Source: Saprospiraceae bacterium (GTDB lineage Bacteria; Bacteroidota; Bacteroidia; Chitinophagales; Saprospiraceae). Taken from it: a stretch of DNA of 64,000 nucleotides. A program made the translations under genes and the position numbers. The number at the start of each line of letters is the position of its first letter. Position 1 is the first letter of the stretch. Under the pieces are notes generated by a model. It ran no database searches and had not been told where the DNA came from. It saw only the letters and a program-made list of their open reading frames with translations. The stretch is taken from the NCBI GenBank assembly GCA_021739645.1, contig JAIPBL010000007.1:1-64000 (forward strand), in the 5' to 3' direction. Positions 9,215 through 16,997 of the stretch are shown here, piece by piece.

Positions 9215-9386
9215 TTTGCAGTTCGACAGTTTGCAGTTGGCAGTCAGCTTGCAGTTGTTTAGTCGGTGCGCAGCTCCGAAACAAGAGAGGAGGTAACTTT
9301 GAATAGCTACCTCCTCTCTTGTTTTTGCAGACGTTGCTGAACAACTGTCGAACTAGACTGCCAACTGCAAACTGTCGAACTGAAAA
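9213..9386. repeat. Inverted tandem-oligomer element (GCAGTT type) enclosing a terminator
   Basis: Left arm 9213-9260 repeats TTTGCAGTT, TCGACAG and TTGGCAGTCAG. The right arm 9336-9386 is the complementary series CAACTGTCGAACTAGACTG, CCAACTGC, AAACTGTCGAAC. A perfect 17-bp terminator hairpin (9279-9324) sits between the arms. The element fills the gap between the DUF6089 gene and the convergent methyltransferase gene, whose stop codon lies at the right end of the array. Confidence 0.85.
9279..9324. terminator. Bidirectional intrinsic terminator, 17-bp stem
   Basis: AAACAAGAGAGGAGGTA at 9279-9295 is exactly complementary to 9308-9324, with a 12-nt loop and T/A runs on both sides. It serves the convergent DUF6089 and methyltransferase genes. 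Confidence 0.9.
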
Positions 9387-10178
9387 CTATTTTTTCCGTT
9401 TCCCAATCTTGTGCTCCTCCTGAATCTCGCCATTGTTTCCCAGTCGCTCCGCAATCATCTGGTGGTACTCCGGGTGCAGCTCACAGCTGATAAAATTCCG
9501 GTTCATCTGCTGGCAAAGCACCAACTCTGAACCACTCCCACCGAATAGCACGAACACATCGTCTTGCTCCCGAGTGCATGATTTTATCAGCATTTCCACC
9601 AATCCGAGCGGGATTTGACAGGCGTGAAAAGTCTTGTCCTTGCTCACATTTTTCACCAAATCGAAATAAAACCAACTGTACGGCATCCGACCTACATGGC
9701 CATCGGCCATGCGCTGCATGATGCGTTTGTCGGTTGGGTTTTGGTACGGCACAGCGACTTGGTCCTTGAAAAAATGGTTGTCCTTCGACTTGGTAGCGTG
9801 GAGAATGGAACGGTGTGCCGTGGTAAATCGCCGGGGGCTGTGGCCGACGTTGGTGTTGTAAACCCAGGCGTATTCCTGCACGTCGAAGGCGTTTTCATCG
9901 AGGAATTTCACCCGGAGGTAGGCGTTCTGCTTGGGGTAGTTCATCATGAAAAGGTTGCCTGACGGTTTGAGCACCCGCATGCATTCCCTCGTCAATTCGA
10001 TGTACCAATCCACGTATTCGTTCCATTTGGTGACGTAGGTTTTGCCGTGATAATTGATGCCAACGCCATAGTCGGGGTCACCGTACACCATGTCCAACGA
10101 GTTGTCAGGCAGCTCGGCGAGCACCTGCATCACGTCTTTTTGAAAGACTTTGTTCCTAAACTTTTCGAGGGTCTTCAT
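9387..10178 (-). CDS. DNA adenine/cytosine-N4 methyltransferase, orphan
   Basis: Site-specific DNA amino-methyltransferase of the beta-like arrangement, 263 residues: the catalytic motif IV comes first (VYGDPDYGVG, residues about 31-40) and the SAM-binding motif I near the C-terminus (LFGGSGSELVLC, then FISCELHPEYHQMIAERL). LKPSGNLFMM is the usual strand after motif IV. Motif IV reads DPDY instead of DPPY or SPPY. No restriction endonuclease or specificity gene is nearby, so it is either a regulatory orphan methylase or one acting with a distant nuclease. Target sequence unknown. It lies 23 bp after selD on the same strand. Confidence 0.88.
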   Translation of the reverse strand: MKTLEKFRNKVFQKDVMQVLAELPDNSLDMVYGDPDYGVGINYHGKTYVTKWNEYVDWYIELTRECMRVLKPSGNLFMMNYPKQNAYLRVKFLDENAFDVQEYAWVYNTNVGHSPRRFTTAHRSILHATKSKDNHFFKDQVAVPYQNPTDKRIMQRMADGHVGRMPYSWFYFDLVKNVSKDKTFHACQIPLGLVEMLIKSCTREQDDVFVLFGGSGSELVLCQQMNRNFISCELHPEYHQMIAERLGNNGEIQEEHKIGKRKK

Positions 10179-10201
10179 TTACACAACTGCCTGAAAATCA
10201 A

Positions 10202-11263
10202 TTAACTGAATTGTTGTAAAACTGCAACCACTTTCTCTCCCCGCTCCGTCATACGACCAATTGGCTCCGCAAAATCAGCCAAGCCTTCCTGCCCCAGCAA
10301 CGCCTTCACGGCTTCCAGACTTTCATTTTTTACGGTAAAAAGCAAGCCGCCGTTCGTTTGTGGGTCGGGCAGCAAGGTGAAGGCTTCCAACACATTTACG
10401 CCAGTGCCAAAGCTGATTTTCTCCCCAAAACTGCTCCAGTTGCGAGTGGTCGCATCCGGAAAAATTCGCTGTAAAATGTATCCACGCACACCGTCTAGCA
10501 CCGGTATTTTCTCGTAAAAAAGCTCGGCGGAAAGCCCGCTCCCATCTGCCATCTCGACGAGGTGGCCCAGGAGGCCGAAGCCCGTCACGTCCGTCATCGC
10601 CGTGACACCAGGTAACGTGGCAAGCTGCTCCCCCACCCTGTTCAGCTTGGTCATGCTTTCAATCATAACTACCTGATGCTCACCACTTAACAAGCCCCTT
10701 TTTTGGGATGTTGAAAGTACGCCAACCCCCAAAGGCTTGGTCAAAAACAGCCAGTCGCCCACCTCGGCAGTGTCGTTCTTTTTCAAAAATTCATGGCGCA
10801 CCAGCCCGGTAACTGCCAGCCCGAAAATCGGTTCCGGTGAGTCAATGCTGTGTCCCCCAGCCAATGGGATACCCGCCTCCCGGCAGATGCTGCGCCCACC
10901 TTCCAGCACTTTCGTGGCCAGCTCCACCGGCAGTTTGTCCACCGGCCAACCCAGCACGGCCACGGCCATCAGTGGTTTGCCGCCCATGGCGTAAACGTCG
11001 CTGATGGAATTGGCGGCAGCGATGCGCCCGAAGTCGTAGGCATCATCCACAATGGGCATAAAAAAATCGGTGGTACTGATGATGGCCTGACCATCGCCAA
11101 TATCCATCACGGCAGCATCGTCACGGCCTTCGTTACCGACCAGAAGGTTGGGAAAATTTGCCTTTTCCCCCAAACTGCCCAGAATTTGGTCGAGCACTTT
11201 CGGGGCGATTTTGCATCCACAACCTGAGCCGTGGCTGTATTTGGTGAGTTTTATTTCTTCCAT
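10202..11263 (-). CDS. selD: Selenide, water dikinase
   Basis: Makes monoselenophosphate from selenide and ATP, the selenium donor for selenouridine and selenocysteine. The N-terminal catalytic motif is YSHGSGCGCK with cysteines at 15 and 17 and Lys18; the enzyme uses cysteine rather than selenocysteine here. The PurM-like ATP-binding core follows with RDDAAVMDIGDGQAIISTTDFFMP and LAGGHSID, then TDVTGFGLLGHLVEMADGS in the C-terminal half. Lies downstream of selU on the same strand (47 bp gap that includes a GTTATTGG repeat). No selA or selB in the window. Confidence 0.95.
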   Translation of the reverse strand: MEEIKLTKYSHGSGCGCKIAPKVLDQILGSLGEKANFPNLLVGNEGRDDAAVMDIGDGQAIISTTDFFMPIVDDAYDFGRIAAANSISDVYAMGGKPLMAVAVLGWPVDKLPVELATKVLEGGRSICREAGIPLAGGHSIDSPEPIFGLAVTGLVRHEFLKKNDTAEVGDWLFLTKPLGVGVLSTSQKRGLLSGEHQVVMIESMTKLNRVGEQLATLPGVTAMTDVTGFGLLGHLVEMADGSGLSAELFYEKIPVLDGVRGYILQRIFPDATTRNWSSFGEKISFGTGVNVLEAFTLLPDPQTNGGLLFTVKNESLEAVKALLGQEGLADFAEPIGRMTERGEKVVAVLQQFS

Positions 11264-11270
11264 TTTTAGG

Positions 11271-11298
11271 ATGTTATTGGGTTATTGGGTTATTGGGG
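11271..11298. repeat. GTTATTGG tandem octamer (three copies plus G-run)
   Basis: Three tandem copies of GTTATTGG are followed by a run of G in the short selU-selD gap. No complementary arm is visible, so this looks like a half element of the kind described elsewhere in the window. Confidence 0.6.
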
Positions 11299-11310
11299 GG
11301 GGCTGGGGTA

Positions 11311-12342
11311 TTAAAAAGTATGTTTATTGGCCAGTTCGACCAATTGTTTAGCGATGGCTAGAGCATCCATTTTTTCTACTTCCAATCTTACGGTTTGAGA
11401 AAAATTGCCTTGCCCGGTTGAGTGGGCGTATGTCTTGTCGTAGTAGTTCAGGGCGATGGCGGTGGCATCCTCCACCCTACCCGCCTCGAAGGCTTCGAGG
11501 GCATCCTTCACGTTATTGCCCCCCATCCTTTTGGTAATTTTCAAAAGCGATTCGATGATTTCATCCTTCGGAAAAGTGGCGTACACCACAGCTAGATGAC
11601 GAATCCGCTCCTCAAATGGCACCTCCAAAACTACCAACGGTGCTATCTTGTACTGCTCGAAAAAGCCCGCCGGAATCGAAACCCTGCCGATGGTACGGCT
11701 CTCGTTTTCCACCCAGATGCGGCGCTGGTGGTCTATTTTTTCCAATTCGGCGAAGAGGTCGTTTTCAAATTGCTCAACCCTCGGCTGGGGTTCCTCACCC
11801 AGTGCTCCAAAAGCGGAACCCTTGTGATTGGCCAGTCCTTCGAGGTCTATGACTTGTTCGCCGAGGCTGGTGAGTGCTTTCAGCACTTCCGTTTTGCCAC
11901 TTCCTGTCTTGCCGCCCAGTACCACGAACCGACTTTTGCGGAGCGAAAAATGCTCCAACACATGCGCCCGGTATGCCTTGTACCCTCCCTCCAAAACTTG
12001 AACATCGAACTTCGCAAACGACAACAAGGTGGCCAAGCTGCCGCTTCGCTGTCCGCCCCGCCAGCAGTGTACAGCGACTTTTTTTTCTGGTGCCAACTTC
12101 ATGGCTTGTTTCACGTACCACGACATTTTTGCGCCAGCAATATCCAAACCCCGAAGGAAAGCCCGTTCTGGACTTGCTTGTTTGTACAGGGTTCCCACTT
12201 CCGCCCGCTCCTCGTCACTGAATAGCGGCAGGTTTTGCGCACCGGGCACGTGACCTTGGGCGTACTCCGCAGGTGTACGCACGTCAAGCAGCACCCTTTC
12301 AGGTTCGAGTTGGAAAATTTGTGTAGCGTTAATTCGCTTCAT
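11311..12342 (-). CDS. selU: tRNA 2-selenouridine synthase
   Basis: Converts 2-thiouridine at tRNA wobble position 34 to 2-selenouridine using selenophosphate (also called MnmH/YbbB). The N-terminal rhodanese domain shows LLDVRTPAEYAQGHVPGA and the catalytic loop VHCWRGGQRSGS (active cysteine near residue 92). The C-terminal P-loop domain begins GGKTGSGKTEVL near residue 139 and continues with the family-specific ENESRTIGRVSIP. Length (343) is normal. A TACTTTCG box 29 bp upstream of the ATG suggests it heads the selU-selD unit. Confidence 0.95.
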   Translation of the reverse strand: MKRINATQIFQLEPERVLLDVRTPAEYAQGHVPGAQNLPLFSDEERAEVGTLYKQASPERAFLRGLDIAGAKMSWYVKQAMKLAPEKKVAVHCWRGGQRSGSLATLLSFAKFDVQVLEGGYKAYRAHVLEHFSLRKSRFVVLGGKTGSGKTEVLKALTSLGEQVIDLEGLANHKGSAFGALGEEPQPRVEQFENDLFAELEKIDHQRRIWVENESRTIGRVSIPAGFFEQYKIAPLVVLEVPFEERIRHLAVVYATFPKDEIIESLLKITKRMGGNNVKDALEAFEAGRVEDATAIALNYYDKTYAHSTGQGNFSQTVRLEVEKMDALAIAKQLVELANKHTF

Positions 12343-12370
12343 TGCTGGGAATAATATTGAACTTTGGGCT

Positions 12371-12379
12371 GCGAAAGTA
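12371..12379 (-). promoter_or_regulatory. Bacteroidota-type -7 box for selU
   Basis: On the minus strand the sequence reads TACTTTCGC, matching TAnnTTTG with one difference, 29 bp before the selU ATG. The -33 element is not clear. Confidence 0.45.
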
Positions 12380-12480
12380 GGATTTTTACAGGCAGAAAGC
12401 CATGAAAAAATTGAACCCGCTTCCTCATAAATCCATGAAACTGCCGCTATATCGGCATGTATCCAAAACGATTAACCAAA

Positions 12481-13086
12481 ATGTCCAGCTACATGAAAGT
12501 AATTTCCATCCTTGTATTTTTGAGTTTTTTGTTGCCCAATTTCCTTTTTGCCCAGCTAACTATTGAAACGGTAACTGGAAAAAAGCGGACAAAAAACATT
12601 CCGGTCAAAACGAAAATTGGTCTGAAAATGCCCACACAAACGGCCAACAACGACTGCAATTGTTGCCACATGACTTATACCGGAATTCTTGATTCTATTG
12701 ATACAGAATATGCCAGCCTTAATCTATTGGAATCCAACAGGGTGTTCGTGGATGAGCGAGGCATCAACCAATTTCACAATGTCAGGTTTGAAGCAAAAGC
12801 TATTGTACCGACCAATATTCCATTGAATTCGCTTAAAGCAGTAACTGTTTTTCCAAAATCCAGAGAGACATTGAGGAACACTGGATATACCCTGCTTTTG
12901 GTAACAACCATTCAATCCTTGGTCATCAACCCTTTTTTGGATGGCAAAAACAGGAGGATTGGTAATGCTGCCGCTGCAACAGGATTCTTGACTGGCCTCG
13001 TTTTCAGCATTCTTCCCAATAAAAAAACCTACTATTTTGAGCAGCCTCCAGGGAGCCCAAAAAGGCTTTGGCGGTTAAAAAAATAG
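12481..13086 (+). CDS. Secreted hypothetical protein
   Basis: About 200 residues. A clear signal peptide (MKVISILVFLSFLLPNFLFAQ) starts at the internal ATG 12493; the frame also offers ATG at 12481 and 12457. The mature part contains a CNCCHMTYTGILDSID segment with three close cysteines (two adjacent) and, near the C-terminus, one or two hydrophobic segments (GYTLLLVTTIQSLVINPFL and AAAATGFLTGLVFSIL) that may be membrane spans. I do not recognise a family. It is monocistronic, with spacing to both neighbours over 100 bp. Confidence 0.7.
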   Translation: MSSYMKVISILVFLSFLLPNFLFAQLTIETVTGKKRTKNIPVKTKIGLKMPTQTANNDCNCCHMTYTGILDSIDTEYASLNLLESNRVFVDERGINQFHNVRFEAKAIVPTNIPLNSLKAVTVFPKSRETLRNTGYTLLLVTTIQSLVINPFLDGKNRRIGNAAAATGFLTGLVFSILPNKKTYYFEQPPGSPKRLWRLKK

Positions 13087-13217
13087 CCGGAACCAAGTTC
13101 CACCGTGTAAACCTTGGTGGGGTAAAACCTTCCCTTTATCGAATCGTTTGATAGATTGAGAAACAAAATGCCAACTTCGGGGCTTGTTTTTCGCTTATTT
13201 TGCCAAAATCTTCCGCC

Positions 13218-14477
13218 ATGCGTATTTTTTTACGGGTCTTTTCAGAGAGTGCCATGCAGGCTTGGGGCCAACTTTCGGGCAACAAACTGCGCAGTTTCCT
13301 TTCGCTAATGGGCATCACCATCGGCATTTTTTGCATCATCGCCATTCAGGCGGCAGTGAACTCCATGCAGGACAACGTGATGGGCAGCCTAAAAAAAATG
13401 GGAGATGACGTCGTGTATGTTTCCAAAGTTTCATGGACGGAAGACCCGCACACCAACTACTGGAAGTACCAGCGCAGACCAAACATTGATTACAATGATT
13501 TTGAGGCCATTAAAACAAAGGCCGAAACAGTTGGCGCAGCTTCACTGCATGTTTTTATCGGCATGAAGACCTTGAAATACCGCTCAAACTCTGTCGAAGG
13601 TGCCTTCTGTGTTGCGGTCACCTACGACATGGATGAAATCTTCAAGCCTGAATATGAAAAGGGAAGGTATTACACGCTTGGTGAGTACCATTTAGGGGCA
13701 AACAAGGCATTAATCGGTGCAAAAGTGGCAGAAGAGTTGTTCGGGTCTATAGAACCTATCGGTAAGAAAATCAGGATGAGCGGTCGGGACATAGAGATAA
13801 TTGGTGTTTTCAAACGCTCCGGAAAAGACCTGCTCAAAGTCATGGACTTCGACAACGGTATCATCATTTCTTACGAATTGGGCAAAAAAATTGCCAACCT
13901 GAAGACAGATAATCCATTTGGGGCATCACTCAATGTGAAAGCTGCCGAAGGTGTTGACATAGAAAAGGTGAAAGATGACCTTACGGGGACGCTGCGTCAA
14001 GAACGGCACCTAAAGCCCCGGGAGGAGGACAATTTCTCCCTCAACACCATGTCCATCATTGCGAAGTTGCTGGGCAACGTATTTGGCGTACTGAACTTGG
14101 TGGGTCTTGTTATCGGCATGTTCGCCATCGTTGTGGGTATGGTGAGTGTCGCCAACATCATGTTCGTTTCGGTAAAAGAGCGCACGAACATCATTGGTAT
14201 AAAAAAAGCACTGGGTGCCAAAAGCGGCGTCATTCTGCTCGAATTCCTTGTCGAATCCGTGATTCTGTGCATTTTCGGTGGCATTTTCGGGTTAATGCTC
14301 GTTTATGGCCTGTTGGCCGCACTTGAAAGCACGATGCCTTTCCCCGTTTATCTCGACCTAGGGAATGTTGGTTGGGGAATGTTCCTGTCAATTGTGGTAG
14401 GCGTTCTAGCCGGTGTCATTCCAGCTATGCAAGCCGCCCGAATGGACCCAGTAGATGCCATGCGGCAAGGAGGGTGA
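13218..14477 (+). CDS. MacB/FtsX-type ABC transporter permease
   Basis: Permease subunit of a MacB-like ABC system. One N-terminal membrane span (NKLRSFLSLMGITIGIFCIIAIQAA) is followed by a large periplasmic MacB_PCD domain (residues about 40-270). Three C-terminal FtsX spans follow, with VSVANIMFVSVKERTNIIGIKKALGAK between the first two. The sequence ends with the characteristic ARMDPVDAMR. About 419 residues from ATG 13218; an upstream TTG at 13200 is less likely. The cognate ATPase is not adjacent. Substrate unknown. Confidence 0.9.
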   Translation: MRIFLRVFSESAMQAWGQLSGNKLRSFLSLMGITIGIFCIIAIQAAVNSMQDNVMGSLKKMGDDVVYVSKVSWTEDPHTNYWKYQRRPNIDYNDFEAIKTKAETVGAASLHVFIGMKTLKYRSNSVEGAFCVAVTYDMDEIFKPEYEKGRYYTLGEYHLGANKALIGAKVAEELFGSIEPIGKKIRMSGRDIEIIGVFKRSGKDLLKVMDFDNGIIISYELGKKIANLKTDNPFGASLNVKAAEGVDIEKVKDDLTGTLRQERHLKPREEDNFSLNTMSIIAKLLGNVFGVLNLVGLVIGMFAIVVGMVSVANIMFVSVKERTNIIGIKKALGAKSGVILLEFLVESVILCIFGGIFGLMLVYGLLAALESTMPFPVYLDLGNVGWGMFLSIVVGVLAGVIPAMQAARMDPVDAMRQGG

Positions 14478-14482
14478 CAAAA

Positions 14483-14670
14483 GTTGGCAGTTCGGCAGGT
14501 GGCAGTTAGCAGTCTGTTTTTCGGTTAAAAATAATTCAGTTCATTTTTTCAAAAAGAGGCGATACCTTATCCCTTTGTGTCACCTCTTTTCAATAACGCA
14601 GCCTACGGACAAATTTCCCGCCACCCAGACCGCCAACTGCCGAACTGCCGAACTGCTGAACTGCTGAACT
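14483..14670. repeat. Inverted tandem-oligomer element (GGCAGTTC type) enclosing a hairpin
   Basis: Left arm 14483-14516 carries GTTGGCAGTTCGGCAGG and GGCAGTTAGCAGTC. The right arm 14626-14670 is the complementary series CCAACTGCCGAACTGCCG, AACTGCTG, AACTGCTG. A smaller hairpin (14551-14590) sits between them. It separates the permease gene from the promoter of the cobalamin riboswitch and is built like the 9.3-kb element but with a different unit. Confidence 0.85.
14551..14590 (+). terminator. Hairpin between the inverted arrays, probable terminator
   Basis: AAAAAGAGG at 14551 pairs with CCTCTTTT at 14583-14590; the stem extends with one mismatch through GATA/TGTC. A T-rich end is present on both strands. 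Likely terminator of the MacB-like permease gene. Confidence 0.6.
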
Positions 14671-14678
14671 ATTTTTTC

Positions 14679-14686
14679 TATCTTTG
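14679..14686 (+). promoter_or_regulatory. Bacteroidota -7 promoter box (TATCTTTG)
   Basis: A perfect TATCTTTG lies 5-10 bp before the first conserved bases of the cobalamin riboswitch, so transcription should begin near 14691. No convincing TTTG at -33; the upstream bases belong to the repeat array. Confidence 0.7.
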
Positions 14687-14690
14687 CGCG

Positions 14691-14930
14691 GCTACGGTGA
14701 TTTGTGGCACTGCCACAAGTCTGAAAAGGGAATCCGGTGAAAATCCGGAGCAGTCCCCGCTGCTGTAAGCTTCATTGATTTTTTTGACATAAAGCCACTT
14801 GTTGAAAGTTTTGAGTTTTGAGTTTTGAGTTTCGAGTTGTGCACGTCATAACTCGAAACTCAAAACTCAAAACTCAAAACTCAAAATTGGGAAGGCGTCA
14901 AAAAAGAAGCGAGTCAGAAGACCTGCCGTT
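14691..14930 (+). promoter_or_regulatory. Cobalamin riboswitch
   Basis: Conserved blocks occur in the right order: GGTGATTTGTGGCACTGCC near 14696, GGGAATCCGGTGAAAATCC near 14727, the B12-box-like AGCAGTCCCCGCTGCTGTAA near 14750, AAGCCACTTG near 14791, GGGAAGGCG near 14890, and GCGAGTCAGAAGACCTGCC near 14909. The segment between GCCACT and GGGAAGG, normally a short variable stem, holds a 78-nt inverted array of TTTTGAG units. A downstream GGCTTTC...GAAAAGCC stem (near 14948) may be part of the expression platform. It controls the TonB-dependent receptor that starts 142 bp later; adenosylcobalamin or another cobamide should repress expression. Confidence 0.93.
14809..14886. repeat. Inverted tandem-oligomer element (TTTTGAG type) inside the riboswitch
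   Basis: About four TTTTGAG heptamers at 14809-14838 (the last is TTTCGAG) pair with AACTCGAAACTCAAAACTCA and further CAAAACT units at 14850-14886, with an 11-nt loop containing GTGCACGTC. The stem is about 30 bp. The GTGCAC loop is itself palindromic. Confidence 0.9.
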
Positions 14931-15072
14931 GCGTATTTTCTCATTCGGGCTTTCGGAGGAAAAGCCGGGGAAGAAACGCAGCAATCCGTCTCCATCGGCT
15001 TGAAAATCAAGGCTTTATCGCCAATCTCGTTTCCAACCTGCCCTCCTTTTTGCCCACTTTTGGCAGGTAGTT

Positions 15073-16965
15073 TTGGAAAAAAACAGCATTCCATTCTTAC
15101 TTTTTGTGTTGCTTTCGCAATTGCCAGCCTTGGCCCAAAAGGACACGCTTGTCCAACTGCCAGTCGTTGAGGTCAGTGCCACCTCGCTCCGCAATGAGCC
15201 TCCGGGAAGTTTTGTTGAGAAATGGTCAGGAAGCGACCTCTCAGAGCATGGTGCTAGCAGTGTTGCCGATTTTTTGCAAAACCAAACCGGAATTTACCTT
15301 AAAAGCTACGGAAGTGGCAGCCTCGCCACGGCATCTATCAGAGGAGCCAGTGCAAGCCAAACTGCGGTACTCTGGAATGGCTTTCAGGTGCAAAGCCCCA
15401 TGCTTGGGTTGCTGGATTGGTCGCTTTTACCCGTCCATTTTTCGGATAAAATCACCTTGCAACATGGCGGCAACAGCGCCAGTTGGGGAAGCGGTGCCAT
15501 CGGCGGGGTGGTTTCGATGGATAACAAACCCGATTTTGGAATAAAGCGACAGTTGAATTTGGCCACTGGCTACGGTAGTTTCGGAAGTTGGAATGGACAG
15601 GCCACCGCAAAATTCGCCAGTCAGAAAGTGGCCAGCGCTACTCGCTTTTTTTACCAAAAAGCCAATAACAATTTCCCGTACCAACCCGCAACCGGACTAC
15701 CCGAAAAAGAACAGACCAATGCTGGCCAAAAGCAAAAAGGGCTTTTGCAAGCATTCTATTTTCGGCCTTTTGCCAATATACAGCTTGGCTGGCATACCTG
15801 GCTCCAACAAAATTACCGGGAAATACCGCCCACCACTACTCAGAACCGGAGCGAAGCCAATCAAGAAGACAAAGTGTTTCGGTCAGCATTCAATTTCAAT
15901 TGGCACTTTCGGCAAAATATTTTTCAAGCAAAAACTGCAGTTTTCCGGGAATCCATCCGCTATCGAGATGAACTAACAGGACTCGATTCTCCGAGTCATT
16001 TTTTGACAAACATCAATGAACTGGAATGGCAGCGCATTTTTTTGAAAAAATTCACCCTACAACTCGCTGGTAATCAAACCTATACCAAGGCATTTATCAA
16101 AAACTATTCAGGCTCAACGGCAGTGCGGCACCAGTCGGCAATGTTTGCCTCGTTTCGGTACAGGAGCAGTAATTTCAGTGCCCAACTGGATGGACGGCAA
16201 GAGGTGGTTGATGGCAAACTTGTTCCGTTCACGCCATCGTTTGGTGCCGAACAGCAGCTGAAAAATTGGCTGAAATTCGGCGCTAAACTCGAACGCAACT
16301 ACCGGTTGCCCACCCTCAACGACCTGTATTGGACACCAGGCGGCAACCCAGACCTGCTCGCCGAATCGGGCTGGAGCAGCGAATTGAATTCACAATTTAC
16401 CTTCAAAAAAAACCGGTCAACATTCCGTTTTTCAACTGCCATTTTCAACCGAAACATCAAAAATTGGATACTCTGGCATCCAAGTCCTGTGCAGGTTTTT
16501 TGGTCGGCCTCCAACATCGCTGAGGTTTGGAGCAGGGGCCTGGAGAATCGGCTGCGCTATTCTTGGAAAAGCTCGAAGTGGCATTGTCAGCTATTGGGCG
16601 GATATGATTTTGTCCGTTCGACCAATCAAAAAGCGGTTGTTCTGCCAAAAATAGAGGCGGGCCAACAGCTCATCTATGTGCCTGAAAATCAAGGTTTTAT
16701 CAGTATCGAAATTAGCTTTGGAGCGTTTTCAGGCAAATATCGCCACCAGTTTACGGGGTCCGTCCTGACCGAGTTGGGCGAACTGCCCAGTTTTCAAATC
16801 GGTGAATTCGAGCTGGGTTTTGAAAGGCAAATTGGTGGTGAACCTGCCCGGCTCTTTTTTCAAATCAACAACCTCTGGGATTCAAATTATCGGGTCATTG
16901 AGCGCAGGCCGATGCCGGGCAGGAGTTACCAGGTGGGGTTGTCCTTGAATCTTTCAAAAAAATAA
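15073..16965 (+). CDS. btuB: TonB-dependent outer-membrane receptor, probable cobalamin transporter
   Basis: Outer-membrane beta-barrel with plug, predicted to import vitamin B12 using TonB energy. A signal peptide ends LPALAQ. The sequence LPVVEVSATSLRNEPPG is TonB-box-like, and the plug continues with VADFLQNQTGIYLKSYGSGSLATASIRGAS and GSGAIGGVVSMDN. The barrel follows to a final aromatic-rich strand ending LSLNLSKK. The 630-residue length suits BtuB-type receptors. The start is TTG at 15073; no ATG is suitably placed. Substrate assignment rests mainly on the upstream cobalamin riboswitch, not on sequence alone. Confidence 0.9.
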   Translation: MEKNSIPFLLFVLLSQLPALAQKDTLVQLPVVEVSATSLRNEPPGSFVEKWSGSDLSEHGASSVADFLQNQTGIYLKSYGSGSLATASIRGASASQTAVLWNGFQVQSPMLGLLDWSLLPVHFSDKITLQHGGNSASWGSGAIGGVVSMDNKPDFGIKRQLNLATGYGSFGSWNGQATAKFASQKVASATRFFYQKANNNFPYQPATGLPEKEQTNAGQKQKGLLQAFYFRPFANIQLGWHTWLQQNYREIPPTTTQNRSEANQEDKVFRSAFNFNWHFRQNIFQAKTAVFRESIRYRDELTGLDSPSHFLTNINELEWQRIFLKKFTLQLAGNQTYTKAFIKNYSGSTAVRHQSAMFASFRYRSSNFSAQLDGRQEVVDGKLVPFTPSFGAEQQLKNWLKFGAKLERNYRLPTLNDLYWTPGGNPDLLAESGWSSELNSQFTFKKNRSTFRFSTAIFNRNIKNWILWHPSPVQVFWSASNIAEVWSRGLENRLRYSWKSSKWHCQLLGGYDFVRSTNQKAVVLPKIEAGQQLIYVPENQGFISIEISFGAFSGKYRHQFTGSVLTELGELPSFQIGEFELGFERQIGGEPARLFFQINNLWDSNYRVIERRPMPGRSYQVGLSLNLSKK

Positions 16966-16997
16966 TCACTCATCAAGGTCATCAAAAACATCAGAAA

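Noticed and set aside
9387-10178. Part of a restriction-modification system
   Set aside because: Neighbours are selD and a DUF6089 gene; no nuclease or specificity subunit is present.
14818-15003. Open frame of 61 residues inside the riboswitch region
   Set aside because: It is a translation of the TTTTGAG array and conserved riboswitch blocks.
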